A DNA stretch of 64,000 nucleotides from Methylocystis sp. SC2 (lineage in GTDB: Bacteria > Pseudomonadota > Alphaproteobacteria > Rhizobiales > Beijerinckiaceae), in the NCBI RefSeq assembly GCF_000304315.1, contig NC_018485.1, positions 2,636,501-2,700,500 of the forward strand, given 5' to 3'. Shown here piece after piece: positions 38,965 to 47,079 of this stretch. Position 1 is the stretch's first letter. Each line of letters begins with the position of its first letter. The notes beneath the pieces are model-generated. The model did not search any database, was not told the origin of the DNA, and saw nothing but the letters and a program-made list of their open reading frames with translations. The position numbers and the translations under genes are program-made.

Positions 38965-39485
38965 GGAAGCTGCTGGGGCTCTTCGCCCTTCTGATTTGCG
39001 CGCCTGCGCTCGCGCACGGTCCGACGCCGATAAAGGTCGACGAGTCGATCGTCATCGCCGCCGATCCCAAGGCCGTATGGGCTGTGGCCGGTAAATTCGA
39101 CGGGCTCGCGAACTGGCATCCTGACGTTCAGAGCGTGACGGCCAAGGGCGGAGACGCCGCCGGCGCGGAGCGCGAAATCACCCTCAAGAAGGGCGGCGTT
39201 CTGAAGGAAGGGCTCGATGAATATGACGCTTCGGCGTTCAAACTGTCCTGGCGCATGTCAGATCCAAATCTCGATGCGCTGCCTGTGAGTTCCTACACCG
39301 TCACCTTCACGATCGAACCTGCGGCGGCGGGAGGGAGCATGGTGAAATGGTATGGCCGTCTCTATCGCGGCGACACAAGCAACGAGCCGCCGGAAAACCT
39401 CAATGATGACGCCGCGCGCGCGGCGATGGCGAGCTACTTGCGCGACGGTCTCCAGGGCCTGAAGAAGAAAGTGGAAGGGAAGTAG
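38961..39485 (+). CDS. mxaD: MxaD, periplasmic SRPBCC protein
   Basis: 174 residues; AGGAGAT before the ATG. Signal peptide (LLGLFALLICAPALAHG), then an SRPBCC fold: IVIAADPKAVWAVAGKFDGL, NWHPDVQSVTAKGG, and C-terminal helix AAMASYLRDGLQGLKKKVEG. MxaD aids electron transfer between the dehydrogenase and cytochrome cL. Confidence 0.9.
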   Translation: MRKLLGLFALLICAPALAHGPTPIKVDESIVIAADPKAVWAVAGKFDGLANWHPDVQSVTAKGGDAAGAEREITLKKGGVLKEGLDEYDASAFKLSWRMSDPNLDALPVSSYTVTFTIEPAAAGGSMVKWYGRLYRGDTSNEPPENLNDDAARAAMASYLRDGLQGLKKKVEGK

Positions 39486-39492
39486 CTCTGCG

Positions 39493-39999
39493 ATGCGCTT
39501 GCGCGAAGCGATCATTCTTGCGGGCGTCTGCGCGCTCTTCGCCTCATGCGGCGAAGAGCGGCGCGCCGCCGAGCCGGATGAGCTGATCGAGTCCGAGGCC
39601 CGTAAGGGCGCCGACGTCTGGTTGCGCGCCACCGATCGCATTGAACCTGCGCTCTGGCTGGCGCAACGCGAAGCCGGCGGCGCCGTCGGCGTGCGCGAAC
39701 CTGCGGTCGAGCGCATACGCGCGGCGCTGCTCTCGGCGCAGCCGCATTTTCTCGAGTCCGACCGCATGCTCGCCAATCGCACCGCTCAGGTCGAGCAGAT
39801 GCTCGCGGCCGACGGCCATGCCGAGGATTATGCGCAGCTGATCGCCTCGCTCGTGGAGGTCGCCGTGACCGCCGGCCAAAAGCAAACCTATGGCGAGGTC
39901 TGCCAGCATTATTACAATCTGCGCCACAGCGGGGTTGAACGGCAGGATGCGCTGAGGATGCTCGCCGCCCGCTACCGAACGCAGAAGCAATTCAGATAG
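39493..39999 (+). CDS. lipoprotein at the end of the mxa operon
   Basis: 168 residues, eight bases behind mxaD. The signal ends in a lipobox (GVCALFASCGEE). The mature part is helical (ERIRAALLSAQPHFLESDRM, AQLIASLVEVAVTAGQKQ, CQHYYNLRHSGVERQDALRM). I do not recognise a family. It occupies the place of mxaE/mxaH in Methylobacterium, but homology is not established. Repeat copy 5 begins eight bases after the stop. Confidence 0.75.
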   Translation: MRLREAIILAGVCALFASCGEERRAAEPDELIESEARKGADVWLRATDRIEPALWLAQREAGGAVGVREPAVERIRAALLSAQPHFLESDRMLANRTAQVEQMLAADGHAEDYAQLIASLVEVAVTAGQKQTYGEVCQHYYNLRHSGVERQDALRMLAARYRTQKQFR

Positions 40000-40007
40000 C
40001 GGCGCCT

Positions 40008-40121
40008 GGAGCGCTTATCGATCACATGGAATCATGTAATCTATAAGCAATCGCCCAAAATCAGAACGTTGGAGCAGGTTCTCATCGAAAAAGTCTGTCA
40101 ATTTTTTCGGAACCCGCTCAG
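40008..40121 (+). repeat. two-module palindromic intergenic repeat, copy 5
   Basis: Module B around CACATGGAATCATGTAAT, linker AAAATCAGAACGTTGGAGC, module A ending TTTTTTCGGAACCCGCTCA. It fills the space between the convergent mxa lipoprotein and response-regulator genes. Its last bases supply the TGA stop of the regulator, so it may terminate both. Confidence 0.9.
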
Positions 40122-40750
40122 ACAAGTTTCATCGCAACCTTGTTTTCGACGGCGATGCGCAGAAGATCCGCTTTCGAACGCGCGCCGAGCTTGCGCTTCA
40201 GCAGAATGCAATTGTTCGCGACGGTCTTGTAGGAGACCTTAAGAATATGCGCGATCTCGGTCATATCCTTGCCGTCGGCGAGATTGCGCAGGATCTCGAT
40301 TTCCCGGCCGTTCAGCGCGTCGAGGGGGTTGCTCGCGCGGCTCTGGTCGGCGAATGCGAGCTTGAGCGCGAGAGTGTTTGACAGGTAGCGCTCGCCCGCC
40401 GCAACGGCGCGGATCGCCTTGATGAAGACGCGCGGGTCCTCGTTCTTCGCGACATAGCCGCGCGCCCCGCCCTCGATCGCCCGCGCCGCGAACACCGGAT
40501 CGTCGTTCATGGTGAAAACGATGATTTGGGCGTTCGCGTCCCGCTTCAAGATGCGGCGCAGCAGTTCGAAGCCGGAGACGCCGGGTAGATTAATGTCGAG
40601 CACCACGACGTCGGGCGCTGCGGACGCGTACGAGTCAAGCGCCTCGTTGGCGTCATGCGCCTCGAGCACTTCGATGTCTTTTTGTCCCGAAAGCATGCCG
40701 CGGCAGCCCTCGATCACCATGGGGTGGTCGTCGACGATGAGAATGCGCAT
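40118..40750 (-). CDS. moxX: LuxR/NarL-type response regulator, MoxX/MxaB-like
   Basis: 210 residues: receiver (ILIVDDHPMV, phospho-acceptor Asp in DVVVLDINLPGVSG, IIVFTMNDDP, Lys in YVAKNEDPR) plus LuxR helix-turn-helix (NGREIEILRNLADGKDMTEI, SYKTVANNCILLKRKLG). It is divergent from the adjacent sensor kinase and next to the mxa operon, so it is the likely activator of methanol-oxidation genes, as MoxX is in Paracoccus. The gene symbol rests on context. Confidence 0.88.
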   Translation of the reverse strand: MRILIVDDHPMVIEGCRGMLSGQKDIEVLEAHDANEALDSYASAAPDVVVLDINLPGVSGFELLRRILKRDANAQIIVFTMNDDPVFAARAIEGGARGYVAKNEDPRVFIKAIRAVAAGERYLSNTLALKLAFADQSRASNPLDALNGREIEILRNLADGKDMTEIAHILKVSYKTVANNCILLKRKLGARSKADLLRIAVENKVAMKLV

Positions 40751-40856
40751 CCATATTCGCTTGTTTGAGAGCCTGATCCTATGTTGTGAAAACCGCTAGT
40801 CTTGTCAATCGACTGTAAATGGACGTCAACGGTCAAGCATGGAGATGAGGGCGTTG

Positions 40857-42248
40857 ATGATGCGCGGGGTTTCGCTTAAAGCCAGACTGGGCGGATTAAT
40901 CGGCGTCGTGCTCATCGCCACCTTGCTGATCAATCTTGCAATCCAGCTGCTTCACGCCGGCCCCCGCGTGCGCGCGGAAGCGGGAAGCAATCTCAGATTG
41001 ATGCGGGAATTTGTCTTAGCAACGATTGCAAATCTTCCCGAAAACGAAGATCCGCTCCCCGCATTGCGGCGTCTCTACGGGTCGCTGGGGAGCCTTCGCC
41101 ATGCCGATGTCGAGATCCTCGCCGCCAACGAGACCGCGCCGCGCGATTGGCTGGAGAAGATCCGCCATTCTGGCCAGGACGTGCCGGAATGGTTTGTGAA
41201 GCTCGTCGGCGCCTCGCCGCGCGTCCTGACGATTCCGGTGACGGTCGGCGGGCGCGCCTACAGCAATATTGTGGTGATCTCGAATCCCTTCGACGAGCTC
41301 GAAGAGATCTGGTCCGACATGCTATGGCTTGCGGCGATCAGCCTCGCCGTCACGATCATCTTTCTGACGCTCGTGCTCCTGTTCCTGCGCCACTCGCTTG
41401 CGCCTTTCGATGCGCTGAAGTCCGGCCTGGCGCAATTGGAGGCGGGCAAGAGCGGCGTGCGCCTGTCGGTCAGCGGCGCGACGGAATTCCGATCGATCGC
41501 CGCCGCGCTGAATTCGCTCGGTGCGACGCTGGATCGCGTCAAGCAGGAGAATCGCGAACTCGTCGACAGGCTCTTTCAGGTGCAGGAAGGCGAGCGCAAG
41601 GATATCGCGCGCGATCTGCATGACGAAGCCGGTCCTTGTCTGTTTTCGATCCGCGCGACGTCCGCGGCGCTACAGGAGCTTCTCTCGCAACCTGCTCCTG
41701 ACATGAGCCGACTGAGACAGATGAGCGTGACGATCGACAAGGCGAGCGAGTCGCTTCAATCGCTGTTCAGAGGCCTGCTCGGCCGGCTGCGGCCAAAAGG
41801 CCTCGAGGAACTTGGTCTGGAACCGGCGCTGAAGGCGCTCTTCGCCTCATGGGCGCTTACCCATCCTGAGGTCGATCTGCGGCTCGTCGCGCGCCACGAT
41901 CTCTCGTCCCTCGACGAGGAGACGGCGCTGGCGGCCTATCGTGTGGTGCAGGAGGGCGTAACCAATATTTTCCGCCACGCGGGCGCGGATAAGGGCGAGG
42001 TCACTTTGGAATTCGGCTTGGACGCGTCGGCGGACTCCTCCGGGTTCGACGCCGAAGCGCCGCCGCAATTGAAAATCACGATCGAGGACAATGGCGTCGG
42101 CATTTCGGAGCGCTTTGCTCCAGGCATGGGTCTGCTGGGCATGAACGAGCGCGTGCGCGCGCTGGGCGGCGCGCAGCGAATGGAAAGGCGGGAGTCCGGC
42201 GGCACGCGGATTACGGTGTCGCTTCCGCTGAGGGACGACGGCGAGTGA
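40857..42248 (+). CDS. moxY: MoxY-like sensor histidine kinase
   Basis: 463 residues from ATG 40857 (AGGG five bases upstream); ATG 40839 would add six residues but has no ribosome site. Two membrane helices (LGGLIGVVLIATLLINLAIQ; MLWLAAISLAVTIIFLTLV) flank a periplasmic LapD/MoxY_N-type domain. HAMP follows, then a NarL-type dimerisation box with phospho-His (GERKDIARDLHDEAGP). The catalytic domain has VVQEGVTNIFRHAGA (N box) and IEDNGVGISERFAPGMGLLG. Divergent from moxX, 106 bp between. The signal could be methanol, formaldehyde or redox state. Confidence 0.9.
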   Translation: MMRGVSLKARLGGLIGVVLIATLLINLAIQLLHAGPRVRAEAGSNLRLMREFVLATIANLPENEDPLPALRRLYGSLGSLRHADVEILAANETAPRDWLEKIRHSGQDVPEWFVKLVGASPRVLTIPVTVGGRAYSNIVVISNPFDELEEIWSDMLWLAAISLAVTIIFLTLVLLFLRHSLAPFDALKSGLAQLEAGKSGVRLSVSGATEFRSIAAALNSLGATLDRVKQENRELVDRLFQVQEGERKDIARDLHDEAGPCLFSIRATSAALQELLSQPAPDMSRLRQMSVTIDKASESLQSLFRGLLGRLRPKGLEELGLEPALKALFASWALTHPEVDLRLVARHDLSSLDEETALAAYRVVQEGVTNIFRHAGADKGEVTLEFGLDASADSSGFDAEAPPQLKITIEDNGVGISERFAPGMGLLGMNERVRALGGAQRMERRESGGTRITVSLPLRDDGE

Positions 42249-42405
42249 TTGAGAGAAGGCGCATCGGCGCGGGACGCTCGCACCGAACGGGAAAGTTTGG
42301 AAGCGTGGAAGGCGAAATTTTGAAGGTGTAACGATACGCGCCCTTCATTATTCTCTACCGGAGCCGTCATGTCAGGCGGACTAAGTAAATTGGAGGAGCA
42401 ACGCC

Positions 42406-42483
42406 ATGGCCTGGTCGCAACCGATCATCGTCGAAATCTGCGTCGGTATGGAAATCACCAGCTACGAATCGGCTGAGATCTGA
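42406..42483 (+). CDS. pqqA: PQQ precursor peptide
   Basis: 25 codons behind a strong GGAGGAG site, too short for most gene finders. The peptide runs MAWSQPIIVEICVGMEITSY then ESAEI. It has the cross-linked Glu16-xxx-Tyr20 pair (EITSY) from which PQQ is made, and the VGMEITSYESAEI end known from methylotroph PqqA. No pqqB, C, D or E follows; the next gene is usg. It supplies cofactor precursor for the methanol dehydrogenase encoded just upstream. Confidence 0.93.
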   Translation: MAWSQPIIVEICVGMEITSYESAEI

Positions 42484-42560
42484 TCAGCCTGTCGCGGCGG
42501 TCTGGATCGCGCGCGCCTAACCTGAAGCAACAGGCCGCGCGGGTCTACCGAGCAAACTGA

Positions 42561-42589
42561 GCTGGCGCCGTCGCTTGCGACGGCGCAGC
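42561..42589 (+). terminator. stem-loop downstream of pqqA
   Basis: GCGCCGTCGC-TT-GCGACGGCGC forms a perfect 10-pair stem with a 2-base loop (physically some pairs open), extended by GCT/AGC past one bulged G. It lies 78 bases after pqqA without a T-run. It probably protects or terminates the short pqqA message. Confidence 0.65.
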
Positions 42590-42790
42590 CGTATGCCGCT
42601 GCGATGCGAGCTGCGGCGTTGCGGAACGCAGAGGTGCTCTGACCTGCGCGGGCAGTGAGCCCTGCATTTTTGGCACTCACCCGCGGGTGCTGATAGCATA
42701 TTGTTTTTTCAGGCCTTTGCCTTTCCTGGCGCTTGCTCTCCGCGGATTTGCTCCTAATCTGAAAGGAATCAGATCGTCAAGGAGCAGGCC

Positions 42791-43060
42791 ATGGCCTCCA
42801 GCGGCTTCCGTTTGCAGCTTCAAGGCTACGGCCTGACGACGGCGCATATTCTCTATCGTCTGCCGGACTATCCGAAGATCATCCAATCCTACGTCTGGCA
42901 GGAATATGATCTTCATCCCGAGTTTCCAGAGCTGCGCAAATTTCTCGATTTCTGGATGCGCAGCCTCGATGGCCCGCTGCATTCCGTCACCGTCGCGCAT
43001 TCGAACCTCATCAAACCGGCTGAGTTAAAGCTCCTCGACAAGGAGTTCAACGTGCATTGA
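42791..43060 (+). CDS. usg: Usg family protein
   Basis: 89 residues matching alphaproteobacterial Usg: LQLQGYGLTTAHILYRLPDY, QSYVWQEYDLHPEFPELRKF, LDFWMRSLDGPLHSVTVAHS, LIKPAEL. Usg is a small cytoplasmic protein often found near tryptophan or other genes; function unknown. A GGAG sequence lies 8 bases before the ATG. Confidence 0.92.
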   Translation: MASSGFRLQLQGYGLTTAHILYRLPDYPKIIQSYVWQEYDLHPEFPELRKFLDFWMRSLDGPLHSVTVAHSNLIKPAELKLLDKEFNVH

Positions 43061-43134
43061 AAAACTAATATGGCCGGCGTCTTGCGCAACGAGCTTGGTC
43101 GAGACAAAATCGAGCGGGTTGGAGCGAGGGCGCC

Positions 43135-43590
43135 GTGAGGGACGAGAGCGATACGAAATCGTGGATAGGAGTCTGGGAAGCGGCCGCGCTGATCCTTATC
43201 GTGGCGACGTCTTTCCTTCTTGCAAGGCACTATCGGGAAAGCCTTAACGTCGATGAGCCGCTGGAGCCTCTTTCGGTGGCTTTGGAACGCGAGGCCGCAG
43301 AGGTGAACGCGACGCTTCCGGAAATGGTCAGCGAGGGCGTTCGTCTCGACAAGGCGACGGCGGGCCCCGGCAACGCCTTTAATTACAGCTATACGATCGT
43401 TGACGATGAAGCGGCGAGAACTCTGATCGGCAACGCCAAGAAGCTCGCCGAATTGAAGACCCAGCTGCAGGAGCGCGTGTGTCTGACGATGCCGAATCAC
43501 CGCTCGAGCGGCGCCATCATCAGATATTCGCTGAAGGACAATAAGGGCGAGATGATCGCCGACGTCCCAATTGATGCGGGCGACTGCTGA
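43135..43590 (+). CDS. single-pass membrane protein of unknown function
   Basis: 151 residues from GTG 43135. One membrane helix near the N-terminus (VWEAAALILIVATSFLLA), then a periplasmic domain with two Cys (RVCLTMPNHRSSGAI, IDAGDC). LPEMVSEGVRLDKATAGPGN and FNYSYTIVD are like small secreted domains seen in other proteobacteria. No function assigned. Confidence 0.7.
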   Translation: MRDESDTKSWIGVWEAAALILIVATSFLLARHYRESLNVDEPLEPLSVALEREAAEVNATLPEMVSEGVRLDKATAGPGNAFNYSYTIVDDEAARTLIGNAKKLAELKTQLQERVCLTMPNHRSSGAIIRYSLKDNKGEMIADVPIDAGDC

Positions 43591-43816
43591 ACGGGCGAGG
43601 CGCGCCGGCTTTGAGCGCGACCGCGCCGGTCCACCCCCGCCACGGGAGCCTGATCCGGGGATCTGCGTCGTCTCAAGCCATGCGGGCGTCGTTCGCGCCC
43701 GCCGCGCTCGGCCTTGAGCGCATCTCTACGGCCGGCGCGCAACCAATATACGGGTCGGCGGCGCCATGATTGTCGCCTTTCCGTCAAATCGCCGAGGCCC
43801 TGGCGGCGCCGAGGCG
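43591..43816. other. intergenic stretch without recognisable gene
   Basis: GC-rich, no start/stop arrangement or family match on either strand. Confidence 0.4.
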
Positions 43817-43925
43817 CTTAGAGCAGGCTCCGAAAAAGTTGATAGACTTTTTCGATGAGAACCTGCTCCAACATTTTGCGATTCCTTATCGATCACTTGT
43901 TTCCATGTGATCGGGAAGCGCTCAG
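43817..43925 (-). repeat. two-module palindromic intergenic repeat, copy 6 (reverse orientation)
   Basis: Module A (cttagagcaggctccgaaaa ... gagaacctgctcc), linker aacattttgcg, module B (attccttatcgatcacttgt ... gggaagcgctcag). The B palindrome is imperfect here (CACTTGTTTCCATGTG). Its terminal bases form the TGA stop of nifA. Confidence 0.9.
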
Positions 43926-45730
43926 AACTTCTTTACTTCGACGCCATGCTTTTGCAGCGCGTAGCCGATCTGACGAGGGGTGAGTCCAAGCAGCCGCGCC
44001 GCCTTCGCCTTGACCCAGCCCGCCCGCTCCATGGCGTCGATCAAACGTTCGCGATCGGAGGGCGCGTCGCGCTCCACGGCGGCGCAGTTTTCGGCGCCGG
44101 GACAGGTCTCGGGCGAAGTGTCGGCTTGGGGGCGCTCACTCGTCGTCATCGGCGGCGGCGGCGGCGCAGGCGCAGGCTGGCGGTCGCGCGGCGGCGCCAG
44201 CGTCGGCAAGATTGCGACGGGCGCATGAGGCGCTGAACGCTCCAGCGAGCCGCTCCAAAGCACCGAAGAGAGACAGCCGTCGTTGCGACAGGAGAAGTCC
44301 TTGTCGGTGATGACATTCCCTTGCGCCAAAGTCGCCGTCCGAAACACGCAGTTTTCCAGCTCTCGGATGTTGCCGGGAAAGGCGCAGGCGGTGAGCACAT
44401 GCAGGGCCGACTCGGAAAAGCTCAGCCGTCCGCCTTGCTCCGCATTGAAGCGACGCAGAAATTCATTGGCGAGAGGTTCGAGATCGCCCTTGCGGTCGCG
44501 CAGCGGCGGGACGAAGATGGGCACGACGCTGATGCGATAGTACAAATCGGCGCGAAATTCATTGCGCTTGACCGCCTCTTCGAGATTTTTGTTCGTCGCG
44601 CACACGAGTCGAACGTCGACCTTCTGCGTGCGCGTGCCGCCCACCCGTTCGAATTCGCCTTCCTGTAAAACGCGCAGCAGCTTTGCCTGAAACGCCGGCG
44701 TGATTTCGCCGATCTCGTCGAGAAACAAGGTGCCGCCGTCAGCCAGTTCGAAACGGCCTTTGCGCATGTTCACCGCGCCGGTGAATGCGCCGCGTTCATG
44801 GCCGAAGAGTTCCGACTCCAGCACGCTCTCGGGGAGCGCCGCGCAATTCAGCTTGATGAAGGGTTTTGAGCGGCGCGGCGAGAGATTGTGGATCGCCGCG
44901 GCGAACAGCTCCTTGCCGGTGCCCGATTCGCCGCGCAGCAGGACGGTGGACTTGGCCTTGGCGACGACGCGAATCTTATCGATCACCGCGCGCAGCGCCG
45001 GGCTGTTGCCGACGACGCCGTTGATGCCGCTGATCTTGGCTTCAATCTGCGGAAGGCGGTCGCCTTTTTCGAGCCAGGCCTTTTCCTGCATCAAACGTTC
45101 ACGGTCGCGTGCGATGAGCTTGTGCAGTCGAAGGGTCTGGCCGACGAGATTGGCGATCATCGTCAGGAAGCGCACGTCATGGTCGAACAGCGTCACCGAA
45201 CGATCGTCGTAGACGCGGTCCACCGTCAGCGTGCCGACAACGGCGTCGCCCTCCTTGATAGGGACGCCGATCAGTGAGAAGGGCCGGCCGTCGGTCGGTC
45301 CCCATTCGGAAAAGTCGGAGCCTTGGAAGAGCGGCGAGGCTGCGACGTTCTCGACGACGAGCGGCATTTTCGTCGCGACGATCTGCCCCACGGCGCGTTC
45401 GGGCAGCCGGTCAAAGAAACGCTTGGCGGAATCTTCGCTCCAGCCCGATCCGACCACAACCTCGGGCCCGCCCGCCGCGTCAAGCAGCGCGACCAAGCCA
45501 TGGCGCATATCAAGAAAACTCGAAAGCAGCGCCAGCACGCCCGCAAGCGTGGTTTCCAGACGGTTTGGCGACGCCAGGAGCTTCGATATTTCGTAGATGC
45601 CGACGAGAGCGGTGTCTCTCACATCGAATTCGCGCGCCTTCGGCGCGCACGCGCCGCCTGCCAGCTGCAAACCCATACCTTTTAGCCTCACGGCATGCGT
45701 GGGTGTTTTCGACAGTTTTGACGCAAACAT
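43922..45730 (-). CDS. nifA: NifA, nitrogenase sigma-54 activator
   Basis: 602 residues from ATG 45730 (start uncertain; a longer frame exists). Domains: GAF (about 45-185), AAA+ with Walker A LLRGESGTGKEL, the sigma-54 contact loop ESELFGHERGAFTGA and Walker B GGTLFLDEIGE, then a Pro-rich linker and a Fis-type helix-turn-helix (AGWVKAKAARLLGLTPRQIG). Between AAA+ and linker is a perfect C-X11-C-X19-C-X4-C. This redox/iron motif makes rhizobial-class NifA directly oxygen sensitive, without NifL. It should activate nif promoters elsewhere in the genome. Confidence 0.95.
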   Translation of the reverse strand: MFASKLSKTPTHAVRLKGMGLQLAGGACAPKAREFDVRDTALVGIYEISKLLASPNRLETTLAGVLALLSSFLDMRHGLVALLDAAGGPEVVVGSGWSEDSAKRFFDRLPERAVGQIVATKMPLVVENVAASPLFQGSDFSEWGPTDGRPFSLIGVPIKEGDAVVGTLTVDRVYDDRSVTLFDHDVRFLTMIANLVGQTLRLHKLIARDRERLMQEKAWLEKGDRLPQIEAKISGINGVVGNSPALRAVIDKIRVVAKAKSTVLLRGESGTGKELFAAAIHNLSPRRSKPFIKLNCAALPESVLESELFGHERGAFTGAVNMRKGRFELADGGTLFLDEIGEITPAFQAKLLRVLQEGEFERVGGTRTQKVDVRLVCATNKNLEEAVKRNEFRADLYYRISVVPIFVPPLRDRKGDLEPLANEFLRRFNAEQGGRLSFSESALHVLTACAFPGNIRELENCVFRTATLAQGNVITDKDFSCRNDGCLSSVLWSGSLERSAPHAPVAILPTLAPPRDRQPAPAPPPPPMTTSERPQADTSPETCPGAENCAAVERDAPSDRERLIDAMERAGWVKAKAARLLGLTPRQIGYALQKHGVEVKKF

Positions 45731-46379
45731 CGTGCCATGCCGCCCGCATTCCCTTAGCTTCGTGAAAACAACGGCCTGCGACGGCCTGGAAATCAGCGTC
45801 GGCGCGCATGCTTGATCAACTCTTGCGCCTTCTGCCGTCTCCTCCGGCGCCGCCGCCCGATTGATCGGCGACCGGCTCATCGAAGCCGTGCTCTCGCCGC
45901 AACCGACATTGACGCCGCTGGACGCCGGCGGAGAGATTTGCGATGCGCGACGCGCCGCGCGCATCGCAACAAACCGGTCGCGGAATTGCAGGGTTTCAGC
46001 GCGTTATGCGGCATTTCGCCGCCATGGCGCGGTTTTGTCTTTCCAGCGCGCTCCGACGAACGCAGCGGCGCGATGCGTCGAGCGCAATCATTGATGAATT
46101 GGGCGCGAAGGGCCGGACATGCGGCCGCTGTTCTACGAGGATTGTTGCTTGGGAGCGCCGCTGCCTAGATTTACAACAGACTGAATAGTTATTGGTCGCT
46201 TATTGCGGCGGGCGTTTGGTATGCCCCGCGCATCGCCGATGATATAGACGCGATCGTGCAGTCCCATTTCATCGAAGGAACCGGCTCGTGCGGCTGATTA
46301 TTGTGCCGCAGCCGTAACGACGTCGGTCGCCGCCGAGGGGAAGCCATAGCGAAAACCACTTTTCTTAGGAGCCGACGGC
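45731..46379. other. intergenic region upstream of nifA and the molbindin gene
   Basis: About 650 bp without an intact gene. On the minus strand near 46195-46270 the frame reads MGLHDRVYIIGDARGIPNAR, possibly the tail of a flavoprotein reductase, but this is too short to call. No TGT-N10-ACA NifA site or -24/-12 promoter was recognised. Confidence 0.4.
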
Positions 46380-46586
46380 ATGAAGATTTCCGCGCGTAAC
46401 TGCCTTCCCGGGACGGTCAAGCACATCCAGAAGGGGGCGACAACGGCGCATGTGACGATTGACGTCAACGGGTTGACGGTCACAGCTTCAATCACCAACG
46501 AATCCGTCGAGGAGCTTGGACTCCGCGAAGGGTCCAAGGTCAAAGCGGTCATCAAGTCGTCGGATGTGATGATCGCGGTCGACTGA
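46380..46586 (+). CDS. molbindin (single TOBE/Mop domain molybdate-binding protein)
   Basis: 68 residues, one Mop domain: MKISARNCLPGTVKHIQKGA, TTAHVTIDVNG, ITNESVEELGLREGSKV, KAVIKSSDVMIAV. Such proteins form rings that store molybdate in the cytoplasm. AGGAG lies six bases before the ATG. Its place next to nifA fits molybdenum supply to nitrogenase. Confidence 0.92.
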   Translation: MKISARNCLPGTVKHIQKGATTAHVTIDVNGLTVTASITNESVEELGLREGSKVKAVIKSSDVMIAVD

Positions 46587-46609
46587 CGCTCGTGGGCGGC
46601 CGATGGACG

Positions 46610-47035
46610 CTATTGCGCCGGAACGCGCGACGGCTTTCCATCGGCGTCGACGAAGGGAAACAGCCCCGACTGGAAACATTGCGTCATGTGGGCGGCTTTG
46701 GCGATCGCCTGCGCGGCCTGCGTCTTCGGCAGCGCTTCATTGGCGCTTTCGCTGAAGAGTTCGAGCCAGCGCGTAAAATGCTGAGGCTCGATCGGCAAAT
46801 TGATATGCGCGGCGAAAGGCTGGCCCTGATAGCGCTCCGTGCCGAGCAAGGTCCTGGACCAGAAATTCGCGACGATCCCCATATGCTGGTCGAGACCGTC
46901 GATCGTCGCGAAGATCGGAGCCAACAGCGGATCTTCGGCGCCCTTCGCGTAGAACCGACGCACGCAATCGTCGATCGCGACCTCTAACCTCTCGCGTTCG
47001 GCGGCGTCCTCTATCGGCGGAATGGCGGGCTCCAT
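46610..47035 (-). CDS. group III truncated haemoglobin
   Basis: 141 residues with AGGGAGG before the ATG. Features: CVRRFYAKGAEDPLLAPIF, FWSRTLLGTERYQGQPFAAH and HINLPIEPQHFTRWLELF (proximal His), then MTQCFQSGLFPF. This is the group III pattern. It may bind oxygen or NO and could protect nitrogen fixation, which is inference from the neighbours. Confidence 0.9.
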   Translation of the reverse strand: MEPAIPPIEDAAERERLEVAIDDCVRRFYAKGAEDPLLAPIFATIDGLDQHMGIVANFWSRTLLGTERYQGQPFAAHINLPIEPQHFTRWLELFSESANEALPKTQAAQAIAKAAHMTQCFQSGLFPFVDADGKPSRVPAQ

Positions 47036-47079
47036 GGGGACCTCCCTGCAATAAAACTCGCGTGGCGGCGATTCCGGCG

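Noticed and set aside
18519..43925. CRISPR array or insertion sequence as explanation of the repeats
   Set aside because: Copies are kilobases apart, lack spacers and contain no open frame; they are palindromic intergenic elements.
46195..46270. Minus-strand frame with VYIIGDARG, possibly the end of a flavoprotein
   Set aside because: Too short, no second motif.
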